Positions 1-10,214 of a stretch of DNA of 64,000 nucleotides are shown here, piece after piece (position 1 is the stretch's first letter; each line of letters starts with the position of its first letter). Location of the stretch: positions 62,001 through 126,000 of the forward strand of contig NZ_FOLC01000012.1 in assembly GCF_900112135.1 (NCBI RefSeq). Direction: 5' to 3'. The position numbers and the translations under genes were made by a program. This DNA comes from Collimonas sp. OK412. Its GTDB lineage: Bacteria; Pseudomonadota; Gammaproteobacteria; Burkholderiales; Burkholderiaceae_D. The notes beneath the pieces were generated by a model that was not told the DNA's origin, did no database searches, and saw nothing but the letters and a program-made list of their open reading frames with translations.

Positions 1-258
1 AAAACTGATCCAGTCGATCAGCGGCGCCAGCGCTTTCGGTTCGACGCTGTAATACGTCTCGCGTCCATCACGCCGGCCGCGCACCAGGCCGGCCAGCTTG
101 AGCGCCCCGAGGTGCTTCGAAATGGCGGGTTGCGATACCCCCGACGGATCGGTCAAGGCATGCACCGTCATTTCACCTCCCATGCTCAGGCGCTCGAAAA
201 TTGCACGCCGGGTTGGATCGGACAAGGTTTTCAGGACGGCTGTCGGTTCGGCGTGCAC
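1..258 (-). CDS. ArsR/SmtB-family regulator (partial, 3' end outside window)
   Basis: The first 86 residues of a small winged-helix repressor are visible and the gene runs off the left edge. The recognition-helix region reads GVSQPAISKHLGALK (about residues 39-53), followed by the wing RRDGRETYYSV, which is the ArsR-family pattern. The sequence lacks the CxC-type metal site near the recognition helix. It most resembles the ArsR subgroup that is paired with an SRPBCC (AHSA1) protein, but the partner would lie outside the window. I chose a GTG start at 258 because a GAGGAA ribosome site sits 6 bases upstream; an in-frame ATG at 285 is the alternative. A palindrome 67 bases upstream is a likely autoregulatory operator. 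Confidence 0.85.
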   Translation of the reverse strand, partial: MHAEPTAVLKTLSDPTRRAIFERLSMGGEMTVHALTDPSGVSQPAISKHLGALKLAGLVRGRRDGRETYYSVEPKALAPLIDWISF

Positions 259-324
259 TGCGATTCCTCTTCTATTGAATTGCATTTCTGTTTCCGCGAA
301 CACTGGCAGCTCGCATGAACTAAT

Positions 325-342
325 CATAACCAAACGGTTATG
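325..342. promoter_or_regulatory. Palindromic operator candidate for the ArsR-type regulator
   Basis: CATAACC-AAAC-GGTTATG is a perfect 7-bp inverted repeat with a 4-base centre, placed just upstream of the regulator gene. ArsR dimers bind such short dyads and usually repress their own promoter. The link to this regulator is inferred from position. Confidence 0.6.
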
Positions 343-443
343 GATGTCAAGGGCTATCTTGGATGAACTTGATTCGACGCCTCCATGCGCTTGTGCCTGG
401 AAAGACAACACGCGCATGCAGGAAGCGCCCGTCCAGGCAATCG

Positions 444-803
444 TTATTTCACAGCGGTCACGACATAGCCTGCGTCCTGCTTGGCGAAGTCGATGGACAC
501 CTTCTTGTCGACGGCGAGCCGGTCGAAGAACGTCTTGTCCTTCACAACGAAGGTCATTGTCATGGCCGGCCAGTTCAAACTTTTGACGGGTCCGTGGGCC
601 AGCGTCACAGTGCCTTTGGCGGTGTCGACGGCCTTCACCACGCCGGTGGCCTTGTGAGTGGCAGTCTTCGCCATGGCGCCGGAATTCATGCTGTCCATCG
701 GCATGTCCTTCATGTCCATGTTTTTCATGTTGCCAGCCTGCGCGAAGACCGCTCCGGATGCGGACAGCGCCAGGACCAGGGACAGGGTTGCGATCGATTT
801 CAT
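444..803 (-). CDS. cusF: CusF-like periplasmic copper-binding protein
   Basis: A 119-residue exported protein. A signal peptide (MKSIATLSLVLALSASGAVFAQA) is followed by a Met/Asp-rich linker (NMKNMDMKDMPMDSMNSGAM, about residues 25-44), then a CusF-type OB-fold domain (about residues 50-119). The domain holds HGPVKSLNWPAMTMTF, with the His, Trp and two Met residues that bind Cu(I)/Ag(I) in the family. It would hand copper to the CusB/CusA pump encoded just upstream in the same direction. The ATG at 803 is preceded by AAGGA at good spacing; a longer reading frame to 905 has no such support. The CusB protein of this operon also carries its own CusF-like tail, so the cell has two copies of this module. 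Confidence 0.9.
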   Translation of the reverse strand: MKSIATLSLVLALSASGAVFAQAGNMKNMDMKDMPMDSMNSGAMAKTATHKATGVVKAVDTAKGTVTLAHGPVKSLNWPAMTMTFVVKDKTFFDRLAVDKKVSIDFAKQDAGYVVTAVK

Positions 804-970
804 GCTTGTTTCCTTTTCAAGTTGAGAGAATGATTTGAATTTGAAACAGATTGCGCCCATCCGTTTGCCAGACATTGGAGGGATGGGCGCCGCGCCTGCT
901 TGCACACGCGTTTGCTGCGACTTCCTTGTGCTTCAATGGCGATTGCGATCTATGTCCTCGCCGGCCGCGC

Positions 971-1012
971 CTAGCCGGCCGCACCTAGCCGGCCGCACCT
1001 AGCCGGCCGCGC
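971..1012. repeat. Three tandem 14-bp repeats spanning the cusA stop codon
   Basis: CTAGCCGGCCGCAC occurs at 971-984 and 985-998, and with one changed base at 999-1012. On the minus strand each copy contains the last codons and stop of cusA (GCGGCCGGCTAG), so the stop codon region is repeated twice downstream. This is probably a slippage duplication of the gene end; the extra copies are untranslated. Confidence 0.85.
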
Positions 1013-4000
1013 GCACCTGGCGTCGGCGCAGCAGCAGGTACACCGCCGGCACCACAAACATCGACAGCAGCGGCGCCGTGATCATGCCGCCGACCATCGG
1101 CGCCGCAATGCGCTGCATGACTTCCGATCCGGTGCCGGCGCCAAGCATGATCGGCACCAGGCCGGCGATAATCACCGCCACCGTCATCGCCTTCGGACGC
1201 ACCCGCAGCACCGCGCCTTCGCGGATCGCGTCGAGCAGGTCGGCTTCGCTGTGCTTGCCGGCAGCCAGCCGTTCTTCCCAGGCATGCTTGAGATAGAGCA
1301 GCATGATCACGCCGAACTCCGCCGATACGCCCGCTAGCGCAATGAAACCGACGCCGCCGGCGACCGACAGGTGGTAATCGAGCAGCCACAGCAGCCAGAT
1401 GCCTCCGGCCAGCGCAAACGGCAGCGTGCCCATGATCAATGCCGCCTCGTCGAAACGCTTGAAGGTCAGGTAAAGCAGGACGAAGATGATCAGCAAGGTG
1501 GCCGGCACCACGATCTTGAGCTTGGCGGTGGCGCGTTCCAGATACTCGAACTGCCCTGACCAGGCAATCGAATAACCCGCCGGCAATTTGACTTCCTTCG
1601 CCACGGCTTGCTGCATGTCGTGCACGGCCGAGCTCAGGTCGCGATCGCGGATATCGACATAGACCCAGCCCGACAGGCGCGCGTTTTCGCTCTTCAGCAT
1701 CGGCGGGCCGTCGTTGATGCGGATCGCGGCGACATCGCCCAGCCGGATCTGGGCGCCGCGCTCGGTCAGCACCGGCAACTGGCGCAGCTTCTCGACCGAG
1801 TCGCGTACTTCGCGCGGGTAACGCACATTGATCGGGAAGCGCTGCAATCCCTCGACAGTTTCGCCAATGTTGTCGCCGCCGATGGCGGCCGACACCACGC
1901 TTTGCACGTCTGAGATATTCAAGCCGTAGCGGGCCGCCGCATCGCGGTCGATACGCACATCGATATAGCGGCCGCCATTCAAGCGCTCGGCCAAGGCCGA
2001 CGAGACGCCGGGAACCTGCTTGACGGCACGTTCTATGTCGCCGGTAATGCGGTCGATTTCCTGCAAGCTGACGCCGGCCACCTTGACGCCGACCGGGCTT
2101 TTGATGCCGGTGGCCAGCATGTCGATCCGGTTGCGTATCGGCGGCACCCAGATGTTCGACAGCCCGGGCACCTTGACGATGCGATCCAGCTCTTGCACCA
2201 GCTTGTCCGGCGTCATGCCGGGCCGCCATTGGCCGCGCGGCTTGAACTGGATCATGGTTTCAAACATTTCCAGCGGCGCCGGATCGGTGGCGCTCTCGGC
2301 GCGGCCGGCCTTGCCGAACACGCTTTCCACCTCCGGCACGGTCTTGATCAGGCGATCGGTCTGCTGCAGCAATTGCGACACCTTGCCCGCCGATAAACCA
2401 GGCAGCGCCGACGGCATGTACAGCAGGTCGCCTTCGTCCAGCGGCGGCATGAATTCACCGCCAAGCCGGGCCATGGGCCAGGCCGTCAGCATCGCCACCA
2501 ACGCTGCCGCCAGCAGGGTCATCCTGGGGAAGCGCAGCACGATATCAAGCAAGGGCCGGTACAGCGCGATCAGGAAGCGATTGAGCGGATTTCTCTGTTC
2601 ATCGGGAATCCGCCCCCGGATCAGGTAGCCCATCAAGACCGGGATCAGCGTCACCGCCAGGCCGGCGGCGGCCGCCATGGCATAGGTCTTGGTGAAGGCG
2701 AGGGGAGCAAACAGGCGTCCCTCCTGGGCCTCCAGCGTGAACACTGGAATGAACGAGAGCACGATGATCAGCAGCGAGAAGAACAAGGCCGGACCTACTT
2801 CGGCTGCGGCGTTGCCGATGACGCGCCAATGGTCATCCCCTGCGAGTTTTTCGCCAGGATGGGCGTGGTTCCAGGCTTCGATATGCTTGTGGGCGTTCTC
2901 GATCATCACCACGGCGGCGTCGACCATGGCGCCAACAGCGATGGCAATCCCGCCCAGCGACATGATATTGGCATTGACTCCCTGGTAGTACATGACGATG
3001 AAGGCAACCAGGATGCCGATCGGCAGCGTGATGATGGCAACCAGCGCCGAGCGCAGGTGGAACAGGAAGAGCGCGCAGACCACGGCGACAACGATGAATT
3101 CCTCGACCAGCTTTTCTTTCAGGTTTGCGACGGCGCGCTTGATCAGGCTTGAACGGTCGTAAGTGGTGACGATTTCCACCCCCGGCGGCAGGCTCGCCTT
3201 CAGTTTCTCCAGCTTGACCTTCACCGCATCGATGGTCTCCAGCGCGTTTTTGCCGGACCGCATGATGATCACGCCGCCGGCAACTTCGCCTTCGCCATTC
3301 AATTCGGCGATGCCGCGCCGCATTTCCGGGCCGACCTGGATGCGGGCGACGTCGCCCAGCCGCACCGAGACCCCGGCGTCGGTCGTCATCAGCGGAATCT
3401 TGCGGAAATCGTCCAGCGATTTCAGGTAGCCCGAGGCGCGCACCATGTATTCGGCTTCGCCGAGCTCCAGCACCGAACCGCCGGTCTCCTGGTTGGCTTT
3501 CCGCACGGCGTCGATGATCCTGCCTTGCGGAATGTTGTAGGCGCGCATGTTGTCCGGATCGAGCACGATCTGGTACTGCCGCACCATGCCGCCGATGCTG
3601 GCCACTTCCGATACATTCGGCACCGCTTTCAGCTCGTACTTGAGGAACCAGTCCTGCAGGGCGCGCAGCTGCGACAAATCCATCTTGCCGCTGCGGTCGA
3701 CCAGCGCATATTCGTAGACCCAGCCGACGCCGGTCGCGTCCGGACCGAGCGCGGTTTTCGCTTGCGGCGGCAGCCGCGATTGCACCTGGTTCAGGTATTC
3801 CAGCACCCGCGAGCGGGCCCAGTACGGATCGGTGCCGTCTTCAAACAGGATGTAGACGAAGGAATCGCCGAAAAACGAATAACCGCGCACTGTCTTTGCC
3901 CCCGGCACTGACAGCATGGTGGTGGTCAGCGGATAAGTGACCTGGTTTTCGACGATCTGCGGCGCCTGGCCGGGATAGCTGGTGCGGATGATGACTTGCA

Positions 4001-4133
4001 CATCCGATAAATCCGGAATCGCATCCAGCGGCGTGCGCGCCAGCGACCAGATGCCCCAGGAGGTCACCATCAGCGTCGCCAGCAGCACCAGGAAGCGGTT
4101 GGCGACGGACCAGCGGATCAGCTTGGCGATCAT
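999..4133 (-). CDS. cusA: CusA/CzcA-family RND heavy-metal efflux pump
   Basis: A 1044-residue inner-membrane proton antiporter of the HME-RND class, the usual length for CusA. It opens with the family start [18 protein letters not shown] (first membrane helix), followed by the [18 protein letters not shown] porter segment. The TM4 region [20 protein letters not shown] contains the Asp/Glu expected for proton relay in this class. Several Met residues lie in the porter domains, consistent with Cu(I)/Ag(I) export. With CusB and CusC it forms a tripartite pump across both membranes. Its ATG overlaps the cusB stop in an ATGA arrangement, so the two are translationally coupled. Longer reading frames upstream are inside cusB and are not used. 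Substrate (copper/silver rather than Co/Zn/Cd) is inferred from the CusF neighbours. Confidence 0.95.
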   Translation of the reverse strand: MIAKLIRWSVANRFLVLLATLMVTSWGIWSLARTPLDAIPDLSDVQVIIRTSYPGQAPQIVENQVTYPLTTTMLSVPGAKTVRGYSFFGDSFVYILFEDGTDPYWARSRVLEYLNQVQSRLPPQAKTALGPDATGVGWVYEYALVDRSGKMDLSQLRALQDWFLKYELKAVPNVSEVASIGGMVRQYQIVLDPDNMRAYNIPQGRIIDAVRKANQETGGSVLELGEAEYMVRASGYLKSLDDFRKIPLMTTDAGVSVRLGDVARIQVGPEMRRGIAELNGEGEVAGGVIIMRSGKNALETIDAVKVKLEKLKASLPPGVEIVTTYDRSSLIKRAVANLKEKLVEEFIVVAVVCALFLFHLRSALVAIITLPIGILVAFIVMYYQGVNANIMSLGGIAIAVGAMVDAAVVMIENAHKHIEAWNHAHPGEKLAGDDHWRVIGNAAAEVGPALFFSLLIIVLSFIPVFTLEAQEGRLFAPLAFTKTYAMAAAAGLAVTLIPVLMGYLIRGRIPDEQRNPLNRFLIALYRPLLDIVLRFPRMTLLAAALVAMLTAWPMARLGGEFMPPLDEGDLLYMPSALPGLSAGKVSQLLQQTDRLIKTVPEVESVFGKAGRAESATDPAPLEMFETMIQFKPRGQWRPGMTPDKLVQELDRIVKVPGLSNIWVPPIRNRIDMLATGIKSPVGVKVAGVSLQEIDRITGDIERAVKQVPGVSSALAERLNGGRYIDVRIDRDAAARYGLNISDVQSVVSAAIGGDNIGETVEGLQRFPINVRYPREVRDSVEKLRQLPVLTERGAQIRLGDVAAIRINDGPPMLKSENARLSGWVYVDIRDRDLSSAVHDMQQAVAKEVKLPAGYSIAWSGQFEYLERATAKLKIVVPATLLIIFVLLYLTFKRFDEAALIMGTLPFALAGGIWLLWLLDYHLSVAGGVGFIALAGVSAEFGVIMLLYLKHAWEERLAAGKHSEADLLDAIREGAVLRVRPKAMTVAVIIAGLVPIMLGAGTGSEVMQRIAAPMVGGMITAPLLSMFVVPAVYLLLRRRQVRAAG

Positions 4134-5680
4134 TGCGCGGCTCCCTTCGCAGCGCCTGCCGCCGGCGCAATCGTGGAGATCTCGAACGCGCCATCCTTGA
4201 CAGGATGAATCTCGAAGACGACGTTGCCGCCGACCGCAATGTTGCCTGGCAAGCCGGCGGCGGGCAGCTTGAAGCCCATCGTCATCGCCCCCCATTGCAG
4301 GCTGGGGATTGGTCCATGCGAGATGGTGATCTCGTCCCTGGTGATGCTTTCGACCCTGCCTTCGCCGCGGTGCGCCGGCCCGGCGGCCTTGTCGGGCGCC
4401 GGCGCGGCCATGCCCGCCATGCGTGTTTCCGTGCCCGTCAGGCTGGCTTCCGAATCGATCAGGAACTGGCCGGAGACGACCACCTTTTGTCCGGCATCCA
4501 GTCCTTTGCGGATTTCGGTCTGGCCGTTGGTTTCGCTGCCGGTTTCAACCTCGGCCGGGATGAACTTGCCGTTGCCTTGCGCCACCATGACGACACTGCG
4601 GGTGCCGGTCTGGATCACCGCTTCGGTCGGCACCAGCAAGACATCCTTGCGCGCCACCGACGAAAAATCAATCGTCGCAAACATGCCCGGCACCAGCCGG
4701 CCGGCCGGATTGGCCAGTTCGATGCGCGCCTTGAGCGTGCGGGTTGCGGGATCCACATCCGGCAGGATCGCGCTGACCCTGCCTTTGAATACCGTTCCTT
4801 GCAGCGCCGGCGTGCGCGCTTCGACCATGTTTCCGGGCCGTACCTGCGCCGCCAGGCTCTCCGGCACGTCGGCATTGACCCAGATCGTGCCGAGGCCGTT
4901 GATCTTGAACATTGGAGCGCCTGCCATCACGGTCATGCCTTCACGCACGGCCAGTTCCGAGACCACGCCGCCGATAGGCGCGAATATGGTCAGGCGCGCC
5001 TGCACCTTGCCGCTCGATTCCACCAGCCGGACCTGGTCGTCGGTCATGCCGGCCAGGCGCATGCGCTGGCGCGCGCCGCCAAGCAGGTTATCCATGCCGC
5101 TGCCCTGCATGCGCCGGACCGACAGGTACTCTTCCTGTGCCGCCACCCACTCCGGCACATACAGTTCGGCCAGCGGCTGTCCTTTGCGCACCGGATCGAG
5201 CGGCGCGCGTACATGCAGCCGCTCGACGAAGCCATTGCTGCGCGCCTGCACCAGGGCGACATCGCGTTCGTTGTATGCCACGCTGCCTACCGCTACGACT
5301 GCCGACGCCAGATTGCCCCTGATGACTTCGGCGGTACGGATGCCGAGATTCTGCTGTACGCGCGGGCTGATATTTACTTTGCCGTCGTCGCCGGCATCGC
5401 CGCCATCGTCGGCATATACCGGGACCAGCTGCATATCCATGAACGGCGATTTGCCAGGCTTGTCGAACTTCTGGCCCGGCGCCATCGGATCGTGCCAATA
5501 CAGCACTTTCTTGCCGGAGCCGTCGGCTTTTGCTGCGCCGATTACCGGAGACGGCGTCTCGTTCGACATCGGCGCCGCCATTTTTTTACCCTGGTTCATG
5601 CCGGCCCAATACAGGCCATAACCGGTTCCCGCAAGGAGAACGGCAATAACGGCAGCGAGTAATGGTTTCTTGTTTTTCAT
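4130..5680 (-). CDS. cusB: CusB periplasmic adaptor with C-terminal CusF-like domain
   Basis: A 516-residue membrane-fusion protein linking CusA to the outer-membrane channel. An N-terminal membrane anchor (residues 1-27) is followed by a heavy-metal-binding segment [20 protein letters not shown] then MDMQLVPVY (about residues 64-92), typical of CusB. The barrel-sandwich and hairpin regions follow, ending near the [20 protein letters not shown] motif. The last ~80 residues form a second, CusF-like domain ([16 protein letters not shown]) fused to the adaptor, so donor chaperone and adaptor are one chain. The ATG at 5680 overlaps the cusC stop (ATGA) and the stop overlaps the cusA start (ATGA). 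Confidence 0.95.
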   Translation of the reverse strand: MKNKKPLLAAVIAVLLAGTGYGLYWAGMNQGKKMAAPMSNETPSPVIGAAKADGSGKKVLYWHDPMAPGQKFDKPGKSPFMDMQLVPVYADDGGDAGDDGKVNISPRVQQNLGIRTAEVIRGNLASAVVAVGSVAYNERDVALVQARSNGFVERLHVRAPLDPVRKGQPLAELYVPEWVAAQEEYLSVRRMQGSGMDNLLGGARQRMRLAGMTDDQVRLVESSGKVQARLTIFAPIGGVVSELAVREGMTVMAGAPMFKINGLGTIWVNADVPESLAAQVRPGNMVEARTPALQGTVFKGRVSAILPDVDPATRTLKARIELANPAGRLVPGMFATIDFSSVARKDVLLVPTEAVIQTGTRSVVMVAQGNGKFIPAEVETGSETNGQTEIRKGLDAGQKVVVSGQFLIDSEASLTGTETRMAGMAAPAPDKAAGPAHRGEGRVESITRDEITISHGPIPSLQWGAMTMGFKLPAAGLPGNIAVGGNVVFEIHPVKDGAFEISTIAPAAGAAKGAAQ

Positions 5681-7026
5681 TTGGTGTCCTTGTCCATCTC
5701 CGAATGCGCCATCTGCTCGCCGGTCGGAAACAGGAAATTGAGTTGTGCCCACAGGCGGTCGGTTTCGGTCGCCAGCTGCAGGGCCTGGATGCGGACGTCG
5801 ATCACGTTGCGGCGTGCCGCCAGCACGTCGGCCAGGGTCGCCTTGCCGCCGCGATAAGCCGTGATCGCGGCCAGCGTGCGCTGATTGGCCAGCGGGATCA
5901 GTTCGTCCTGGTAGCGGGCATAACGCTCGCGGCCGTTTTGCCATTCATCGAGCATGCTGCGGGTTTCCGCAACATGGGCGCGCAGCATGTCCTCGCGCTC
6001 GGCCTTGACTTGCTCCACCATCGCCAGCTTGGAGGAAAGCTCACGATCCTGGCGATTCTTCCGGTCCCACTGCAGCGGGATCGACAGGCCGACCGACACC
6101 ATGTTGGAGAACGCCGCACTGCGCTGCTGGAACGCCATTTCCACGGTCCAATCGGCTTTTTCATTGGCCTTCGCCAGTTTTGCGTCCGTCTCGGCCACCG
6201 CGACCTGCTTGCTCAGCACGGCAATTTGCGGATGATGGGCGATCGCGCTATCGAGCGTCGCCGGGTCCAGCCGGATGGTGTCGGTCGCAGGTTTTTCGGC
6301 CAGAGCGAGATCGGCTGCATTGCCGATCCAGCGCGCCAGCATGGTATTGGCGTTGCGCACGCGGCGCCGGATGTCGCTGGCGCGGTCGTCAAATGCCGCC
6401 AGCGCGCTTTGAGCGGCAAAAACATCCGCTTGGCTGCCGCGGCCGGCACGATAGGCGCCTTCGGCCGATTGCATTTCGAGCCTGGCTTGTTCACCCTGTT
6501 CGGCCACGACCGCCGCCATCGCGTCCGCGTAATAGCGGTCGAGCCAGGCCAGCGCGGTATCGCGTTCAATCGCGGCGGTTGCCATGGTCTTTTCGGCCAG
6601 GGTCTTTTGCGCTTCCAGCTCGAAGCGCTGGGAGCGCAGGCGGCGCTTGTCTGCGCTTGTGATTTCCTGCATGACGCCGACCCGGCGCATGGTCATGAAA
6701 TCGTTGCTGAGGCTGCCGCGGTCGCGGCCGGTGACCGGCAGGTTATCGATACCGACCTTCAATACCGGATCGGGCAGCTGGCCGGCGGCAACCGCCATGT
6801 CGCGCGACGCGGCAACCGAGAAATCCTGTGCGGCGAGTTGGCGCGAGCGCTCTACGGCGCGGCGCTGGGCTTCGGCCAGCGTCAATGGCGGCTCGGCCGC
6901 GTAGACGTTGGCGACAAGTACAAGCGACCCGGCCAGCGCGGCAAAAACGGTTCTTACGGAAAACCGAAGAACCGCATTGCGCACCGGATGGCGGGCGGCA
7001 AATGCAGAAAATGCAGGGGATGACAT
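5677..7026 (-). CDS. cusC: TolC/CusC-family outer-membrane efflux channel
   Basis: A 449-residue outer-membrane factor. After an N-terminal export signal ending near VYAAEPP come two homologous coiled-coil halves typical of TolC-family proteins: LTLAEAQRRAVERSRQLAAQ opens the first and ELEAQKTLAEKTMATAAIER / VEQVKAEREDMLRAHVAETR lie in the helical parts. It would provide the exit duct for CusBA. I chose ATG 7026 because a full GGAGG site is 5 bases upstream; a longer frame to 7065 lacks one. It lacks an obvious lipobox, unlike E. coli CusC. It is the second gene of the copper operon, with an ATGA overlap to cusB. Confidence 0.93.
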   Translation of the reverse strand: MSSPAFSAFAARHPVRNAVLRFSVRTVFAALAGSLVLVANVYAAEPPLTLAEAQRRAVERSRQLAAQDFSVAASRDMAVAAGQLPDPVLKVGIDNLPVTGRDRGSLSNDFMTMRRVGVMQEITSADKRRLRSQRFELEAQKTLAEKTMATAAIERDTALAWLDRYYADAMAAVVAEQGEQARLEMQSAEGAYRAGRGSQADVFAAQSALAAFDDRASDIRRRVRNANTMLARWIGNAADLALAEKPATDTIRLDPATLDSAIAHHPQIAVLSKQVAVAETDAKLAKANEKADWTVEMAFQQRSAAFSNMVSVGLSIPLQWDRKNRQDRELSSKLAMVEQVKAEREDMLRAHVAETRSMLDEWQNGRERYARYQDELIPLANQRTLAAITAYRGGKATLADVLAARRNVIDVRIQALQLATETDRLWAQLNFLFPTGEQMAHSEMDKDTK

Positions 7027-7101
7027 GAAACCTCCAGATAGCAAGAGACAGCATCGGGCGTGCACGCGGCACGGCGATGGCGGACTAGGCGATCTGGGGG
7101 A

Positions 7102-7506
7102 TTAAATGCGGAAACAGCAGTTGCGTATGGAGAGCGGCGGCGCGGTGGTCCGCGCCAGGAGAAGGGAGTTGGGCCGGGCATCGGCGGCATGGCCGGCAAC
7201 CTCGATATGCCGGAATACCAGCGTCAATGCGGCAGCCATGAAAGGCTGCACATGCGGCATGGACGGCTTGTCCAGCGACTGGTTGCCGGCCTGGTCATTG
7301 GCGTGGCAGAGGCTGGGCTGGACCTTGTCGGCGCCGGCGCATCCGGCCATCGCCTGGTCGCCATCCATCGGCATCGATACCTGCTCGCCGGCCTGTCCGA
7401 TGCTGAAACTCGGGCATGCGTATCCCGCTACGGCAAGCTGCATGAACAGCATGCTGGCCAGCACGATGAACGCGGCGATCAGGCGGGATGGGCGGGAGAG
7501 TTTCAT
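7102..7506 (-). CDS. Small exported protein at head of copper operon
   Basis: A 134-residue protein with a signal peptide or single membrane segment at residues 1-28 (RLIAAFIVLASMLFMQLAVAG). The rest contains Cys (YACP, AGCAG, SLCH), Met and His residues (SMPMDGDQAM, SMPHVQPFM) that could bind copper. I recall similar small leader genes in front of cusCBA in beta-proteobacteria, but the family has no function known to me. It is the first gene after the promoter at 7531-7560, so it is co-transcribed with the pump genes. A role in copper sensing or delivery is inference. Confidence 0.75.
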   Translation of the reverse strand: MKLSRPSRLIAAFIVLASMLFMQLAVAGYACPSFSIGQAGEQVSMPMDGDQAMAGCAGADKVQPSLCHANDQAGNQSLDKPSMPHVQPFMAAALTLVFRHIEVAGHAADARPNSLLLARTTAPPLSIRNCCFRI

Positions 7507-7530
7507 TGTCCTCGGGTTTTTGCTTTATTT

Positions 7531-7560
7531 ATAGTAAGCAGCGGCGATATTTGTTGTCAA
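7531..7560 (-). promoter_or_regulatory. Sigma-70-type promoter of the copper operon
   Basis: On the minus strand TTGACA (7560-7555) and TACTAT (7536-7531) are separated by 18 bases, 25 bases upstream of the first operon gene. No clear CueR or CopR box was recognised around it. Confidence 0.6.
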
Positions 7561-7738
7561 GCAATGGCAATGTTCCAGCGCCTGGCCGGTAAATCAATCT
7601 CGATGGTGCATTCTCAGCGTTCCCCCTGTGGGAAAGTCAAGGGATATTTGGAAGCGTTCACAAATTTGCTATGCTAGCGTCTTTCCGCCGGCCGGCGCCA
7701 CTGCCCGGGCCGGCAGTCTCATTTACGGAGCAGCACAT

Positions 7739-8275
7739 ATGGCCTCTTTGCAGGAGCAATTTTTGAAAGCCGGCCTGGTCGACAAGAATAAAGTCAAACT
7801 GGTCAACCAGGACAAGAACAAGCAGAAGAAGGCCGAGCGCCGGACCGGCACGGCCAGCGTCGATGAAACACGCCTGGCCGCACTCGAAGCGCAACGCAAG
7901 AATGCCGAGCGGGCCCGCGAACTGAATGCCCAGCGCGACGCCGCCGCCGCCGAAAAGGCGATCGCTGCGCAAATCGTCCAGATGGTGCAGAAAAATCGCC
8001 AAAGCAAGGGCGCCGGCGACATCGCCTACAATTTCACCTACAACAACAAGATCGAACGGCTGTATGTGTCGGCCGCGGTCCAGGCGCACCTGGTGGCAGG
8101 GCGCCTGGTGATCATCTGCCAGGGCGACGCCAGGGAACTGGTGCCGAGGATAATCGCCGACAAGATCGCGGAGCGCGATGCTTCGCTCGTCGTGCGGGTG
8201 AACAAGGCCAGCACGGAAATCGACGCCGACGATCCGTATGCAGCCTTCCAGATCCCCGACGACTTGATGTGGTAA
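7739..8275 (+). CDS. DUF2058 family nucleoid/RNA-associated-type protein
   Basis: A 178-residue soluble protein of the DUF2058 (YaiL) family. The N-terminal third (SLQEQFLKAGLVDKNKVKLV, then a Lys-rich stretch) and an Ala/Arg/Glu-rich helical stretch (about residues 45-85) precede the conserved core YNFTYNNKIERLYVSAAVQ. The basic, charged N-terminal half fits a nucleic-acid-bound protein, but no activity is established. ATG 7739 is chosen over the longer frame to 7628 because the family starts MASLQEQFLKAGL and GGAG lies 8 bases upstream. It stands alone and faces the AI-2E-family gene. Confidence 0.9.
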   Translation: MASLQEQFLKAGLVDKNKVKLVNQDKNKQKKAERRTGTASVDETRLAALEAQRKNAERARELNAQRDAAAAEKAIAAQIVQMVQKNRQSKGAGDIAYNFTYNNKIERLYVSAAVQAHLVAGRLVIICQGDARELVPRIIADKIAERDASLVVRVNKASTEIDADDPYAAFQIPDDLMW

Positions 8276-8330
8276 GCCTGGCGCTTGCACAAAAAACAGC
8301 GCGAGCCAGCCAGGCGACCGCTAATGACAT

Positions 8331-10214
8331 CTAATCCTTATCGCCGGCATGCAGTGTCCCCAGGCAGTCCTGGACGGCTTCTTCAAACGAATGCGTGACG
8401 TGGTGCGCGCCCTCGATTTCATTGTCTTGCAGCTGAGGCGGTTCGAATGGGTTGGCAATCAGCAGCACCAGCTGCTTGACGTGCGGCAGACGGGTCGTCA
8501 GGTGCGCCAGGGCGGATTCGATCTGTGCCTGTTCCTTGGTGGGTTCGAGGCTGACCAGGCAAAATGCCGAAACGATTTCCGGATTGGCGCCGGGAGGAGG
8601 AGCCTCTCTCAGCAACTCGTCAAGTGTCAGGTGGCGGCCGTCCACGCCTTGTTTGCGCAGGATCCGGACCAGGATTTCGGCCGCCAGCTCATCGCCAAGC
8701 GAACCGGCGCCGATGCCCAGGACGACGGTGCCGGCCGGTACATCGAAGGAGCCTTGCGTGCTGCCGATCACCGCCTCGCGCCGGCGCCGCAGCTGATGGC
8801 CGATGTTGATGTCGTCCAGCATGGAGACGCGGGTATATTGCCGCCACCATTTCGGATTTTCGCCTAGCGCTTCGATGACGGCGGCGATAGCGCTGGCCAC
8901 CTTCAGCTGCTCGCCTTTGCTGATGGCATCCGCATCCAGGTCGGCCCGCGCCAGGTGCAATGCAGGCACCAGCACGGAGTCGCAATAGGCGGCGAACGAT
9001 TTTCTTTTCAGTATCCGGCGCGCGCTGGCGATGATTTCCTGGGTATCGCCCGACAGTGCGCGCTGGTAGAAATTCTGCGGCAGCGTGAGCGCCGGTATCT
9101 CTCCCAGCAAGATCTCGAACATGTTCAGCGTCCTGAAATAGCGGCCGGCGACCACCAGGCACAAGGTCAGCGGCGTCGACAGCACCAGCCCGACAGGCCC
9201 CCAGATCCAGCTCCAGAAAATGGCAGCGATCACGACCGACAGCGGCGACAGCCCGGTCGTGTGGCCGTACAGTTTCGGTTCCACCACCTGGGCGAACACC
9301 ACCTCGATGACAAGAAACAGGATGAGCGTCATGACGGCCAGCGACCAGCCCGGCGAAATGGCCGCCGCCAGCAAAGTGGCGCAGAATGCGGCAATCCATA
9401 CACCGACATAGGGAATGAAACGCAGGATGGCCGCCATGGCGCCCCACAGCAGCGCCTGGGACAGGCCAAGGATGCTCAGTCCCAGCCAGATCAGCACGCC
9501 CACGCCGATGTTGACGGCGAACTGCGACACAAAAAAGCGCGACAGACGCTCGCCGGCGTCGTTGACCGCGACCGTCGTGGCGCGCAAATCGTTGCCGCCG
9601 GCCAGGCGGATAAAGCGGTCGCGCAATGCCTCGTGTTCCAGCAGCACAAAAATCAGCACGACGAAGACAATGCCCGCCGTCTCCAGCGGCGGCCATACGG
9701 AAGAGGCGATCCGCGTCAGCAATTGCAGCGGCTGTTGTGGCGGCTCATGGATTTCGACGGCAATCGGCGACTTGCTGCTGCCCGGCGCCGCCGCGTCAGG
9801 ACCGGCGCCTCGCTGCCGGTCGGACAGATGCTCGATCCAGCGCCCTGCCTCTCCGTTCAGTTCCCCCAGTTTGCCGAGGGTCAGCTGATCGAGCACGGCT
9901 ACCTTGCTGCGTATCGTGTCGGCGTATTGCGGCAGGCTTGCCCCGATCCGCACGACCTGCGATCCAATCACCAGTCCGACCGCCCCCAGTGCAAGCGCCA
10001 GCATCACGACCGCAACGCAGACCGAAATGGTCGGTCCTATGCCGATCTGCCGCAGGCGATGGATAAACGGCGTGATGAGCAGGCTCAGGATGATGGCGAG
10101 CGTGATCGGGATGAGGACATCGCGCCCGAAGTACAGCAACGCGAGCACGATTGCCGTTCCCAGGATGCCTGTAATACGGTCAGGCTGCCTCTGTAGGTTT
10201 TGCAGTTTCGACAA
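8331..10214 (-). CDS. AI-2E/PerM-family transporter with soluble C-terminal extension
   Basis: A 627-residue inner-membrane protein. Residues 1-360 carry the hydrophobic helices of the AI-2E exporter (PerM/YdiK) family, including DVLIPITLAIILSLLITPFI near the start and the conserved LWGAMAAILRFIPYVGVWIA segment. A central insertion (DRQRGAGPDAAAPGSSKSPIA) lies in the long loop. Residues 370-627 are a soluble extension absent from ordinary PerM proteins, with an alpha/beta pattern such as VLGIGAGSLGDELAAEILVRIL; I cannot name its fold. The start is TTG at 10214 with AGAGG upstream; no ATG is available before a stop codon. The transported substrate cannot be told from the sequence. Confidence 0.85.
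   Translation of the reverse strand: MSKLQNLQRQPDRITGILGTAIVLALLYFGRDVLIPITLAIILSLLITPFIHRLRQIGIGPTISVCVAVVMLALALGAVGLVIGSQVVRIGASLPQYADTIRSKVAVLDQLTLGKLGELNGEAGRWIEHLSDRQRGAGPDAAAPGSSKSPIAVEIHEPPQQPLQLLTRIASSVWPPLETAGIVFVVLIFVLLEHEALRDRFIRLAGGNDLRATTVAVNDAGERLSRFFVSQFAVNIGVGVLIWLGLSILGLSQALLWGAMAAILRFIPYVGVWIAAFCATLLAAAISPGWSLAVMTLILFLVIEVVFAQVVEPKLYGHTTGLSPLSVVIAAIFWSWIWGPVGLVLSTPLTLCLVVAGRYFRTLNMFEILLGEIPALTLPQNFYQRALSGDTQEIIASARRILKRKSFAAYCDSVLVPALHLARADLDADAISKGEQLKVASAIAAVIEALGENPKWWRQYTRVSMLDDINIGHQLRRRREAVIGSTQGSFDVPAGTVVLGIGAGSLGDELAAEILVRILRKQGVDGRHLTLDELLREAPPPGANPEIVSAFCLVSLEPTKEQAQIESALAHLTTRLPHVKQLVLLIANPFEPPQLQDNEIEGAHHVTHSFEEAVQDCLGTLHAGDKD

Noticed and set aside
5662-7023. 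Long rightward frame (453 codons) opposite cusC
   Set aside because: It is antisense to a clear TolC-family gene, has no domain or ribosome site, and arises from high GC codon bias.
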